Assembly (NCBI RefSeq): GCF_012641475.1
Contig: NZ_JABAIL010000006.1
Coordinates: 186,001-250,000 of the forward strand
DNA from: Flammeovirga agarivorans
Lineage (GTDB): Bacteria > Bacteroidota > Bacteroidia > Cytophagales > Flammeovirgaceae
Direction: 5' to 3'
Length of the DNA stretch: 64,000 bases
Shown here: piece after piece, positions 63,557 to 64,000 of the stretch
How the letters are laid out: the number at the start of each line of letters is the position of its first letter
How positions within the stretch are numbered: the first letter of the stretch is position 1
Made by a program: the position numbers and the translations under genes
The notes under the pieces: generated by a model
Seen by the model: the letters and a program-made list of their open reading frames with translations, nothing else
Database searches by the model: none
Told to the model about the DNA's origin: nothing

Positions 63557-64000
63557 ATGAAACAGATTATTAATCGCATATGGACTGTACTACTTGCCTT
63601 TGTGTGTGTGGCATCAAGTGTATCAGCAGTCGAGAAAGGGAAATCACCACGGCCTAATATTCTATTGATTGTAATGGATGACTTAGGGTATGCTGATGTT
63701 GGATTTATGCCCAATGCAGCGAAAGATATATATACACCTAACATTGATAAATTAGCTGAAGGAGGAACGATTTTTACTTCAGCATATGTAACGCATCCGT
63801 ATTGTGGTCCTAGTAGAACGGGATTAATGACAGGTAGAATGCCTCATGTTTTTGGAGCTCAATTTAACTTGGCTGCATTTTCTGGTTATGGTGTCGCAAG
63901 TGGAGAGTTATTTATGTCGGACGTTTTACAATCGGCAGGGTACCATACTGGTATTGTAGGGAAATGGCATTTAGGAGAAGAAGGTGAATTCCATCCAAAT
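63557..64000 (+). CDS. Sulfatase (3' truncated by window end)
   Basis: From the ATG at 63557, 148 codons are open to the last base. A signal peptide (cleavage near VSA) is followed by PNILLIVMDDLGYADVGF with metal-binding Asp41-Asp42, PNIDKLAEGGTIFTSAY, the formylglycine motif C83-G-P-S-R87 then TGLMTGRM, and GKWHLGE. This is a normal start of an S1-type arylsulfatase; the rest, including the second metal half, lies outside the window. It is probably co-expressed with the GH2-GH16 unit and should desulfate galactan oligosaccharides. Confidence 0.9.
   Translation, partial: MKQIINRIWTVLLAFVCVASSVSAVEKGKSPRPNILLIVMDDLGYADVGFMPNAAKDIYTPNIDKLAEGGTIFTSAYVTHPYCGPSRTGLMTGRMPHVFGAQFNLAAFSGYGVASGELFMSDVLQSAGYHTGIVGKWHLGEEGEFHPN

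Noticed and set aside
35133-64000. Reading the galactan cluster as an agar locus
   Set aside because: No GH117, GH50 or GH86 features were seen, while GH110, GH82-like and GH42/167-like genes point to carrageenan-type substrates; GH16 alone does not decide.
1-64000. Mobile elements, tRNA or rRNA genes, integration sites
   Set aside because: No transposase or integrase frames, terminal repeats, or cloverleaf or rRNA-like sequences were recognised.

Overview
The window is AT-rich DNA from a marine-type member of the Bacteroidota, probably a Cytophagales (Flammeovirga-like) bacterium. The placement is an inference from several features: a SusC/SusD/SusE-like set, a hybrid two-component regulator with a Reg_prop propeller, type IX secretion (T9SS) C-terminal sorting domains, Bacteroidota-style lipoboxes, A-rich start contexts without Shine-Dalgarno sites, and many sulfatases and algal-galactan hydrolase families. 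No RNA gene, CRISPR array, insertion sequence or integrase was seen.

Region 1 (1-5.7 kb) holds the end of a GAF histidine kinase, a one-protein hybrid two-component regulator (HTCS), and a small TonB-C-like secreted protein. Region 2 (5.7-25.1 kb) is a mannan utilisation locus. Leftward genes encode the outer-membrane importer (SusC, SusD and an IPT/TIG glycan-binding lipoprotein). Rightward genes encode a DUF1593-like lipoprotein, GH26 mannanase, Na+/solute symporter, GH130 mannosylglucose phosphorylase, AGE-family 2-epimerase, GH5_7 mannanase, a sulfatase, a DUF4493-GH5_8 mannanase and a lone DUF4493 lipoprotein. The GH26-symporter-GH130-epimerase order matches the known mannobiose -> mannosylglucose -> Man-1-P + glucose pathway. 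The sulfatase sits translationally coupled inside the operon, suggesting a sulfated mannan substrate.

Region 3 (25.2-35.0 kb) begins with an unusual regulatory pair: a Reg_prop sensor fused to a SpoIIE/PP2C phosphatase, followed by a membrane-anchored AraC-type protein. Then comes an 1809-residue T9SS-secreted enzyme with two catalytic domains (GH113-like and GH5), four PKD domains and several carbohydrate-binding modules.

Region 4 (35.1-64 kb) is a sulfated-galactan (probably carrageenan/furcellaran-type) gene cluster. It holds two GH16 paralogues, a 2046-residue T9SS sulfatase with repeated modules, an 828-residue protein made of four copies of an unassigned module, a lipoprotein sulfatase, two GH2 beta-galactosidases, a GH110 alpha-1,3-galactosidase, a GH82-like beta-helix protein, a small T9SS protein, a GH42/GH167-like enzyme, a GH71/99-like protein and a sulfatase running off the right end. 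This half contains no SusC/SusD pair, so its importer must be outside the window or shared. The genes form short rightward units separated by clear hairpin terminators.

The observations most worth following are the propeller-phosphatase/membrane-AraC pair, the HTCS receiver whose phospho-acceptor Asp is Glu, and two repeat-module families shared between sulfatases, a GH16 and an otherwise anonymous secreted protein.
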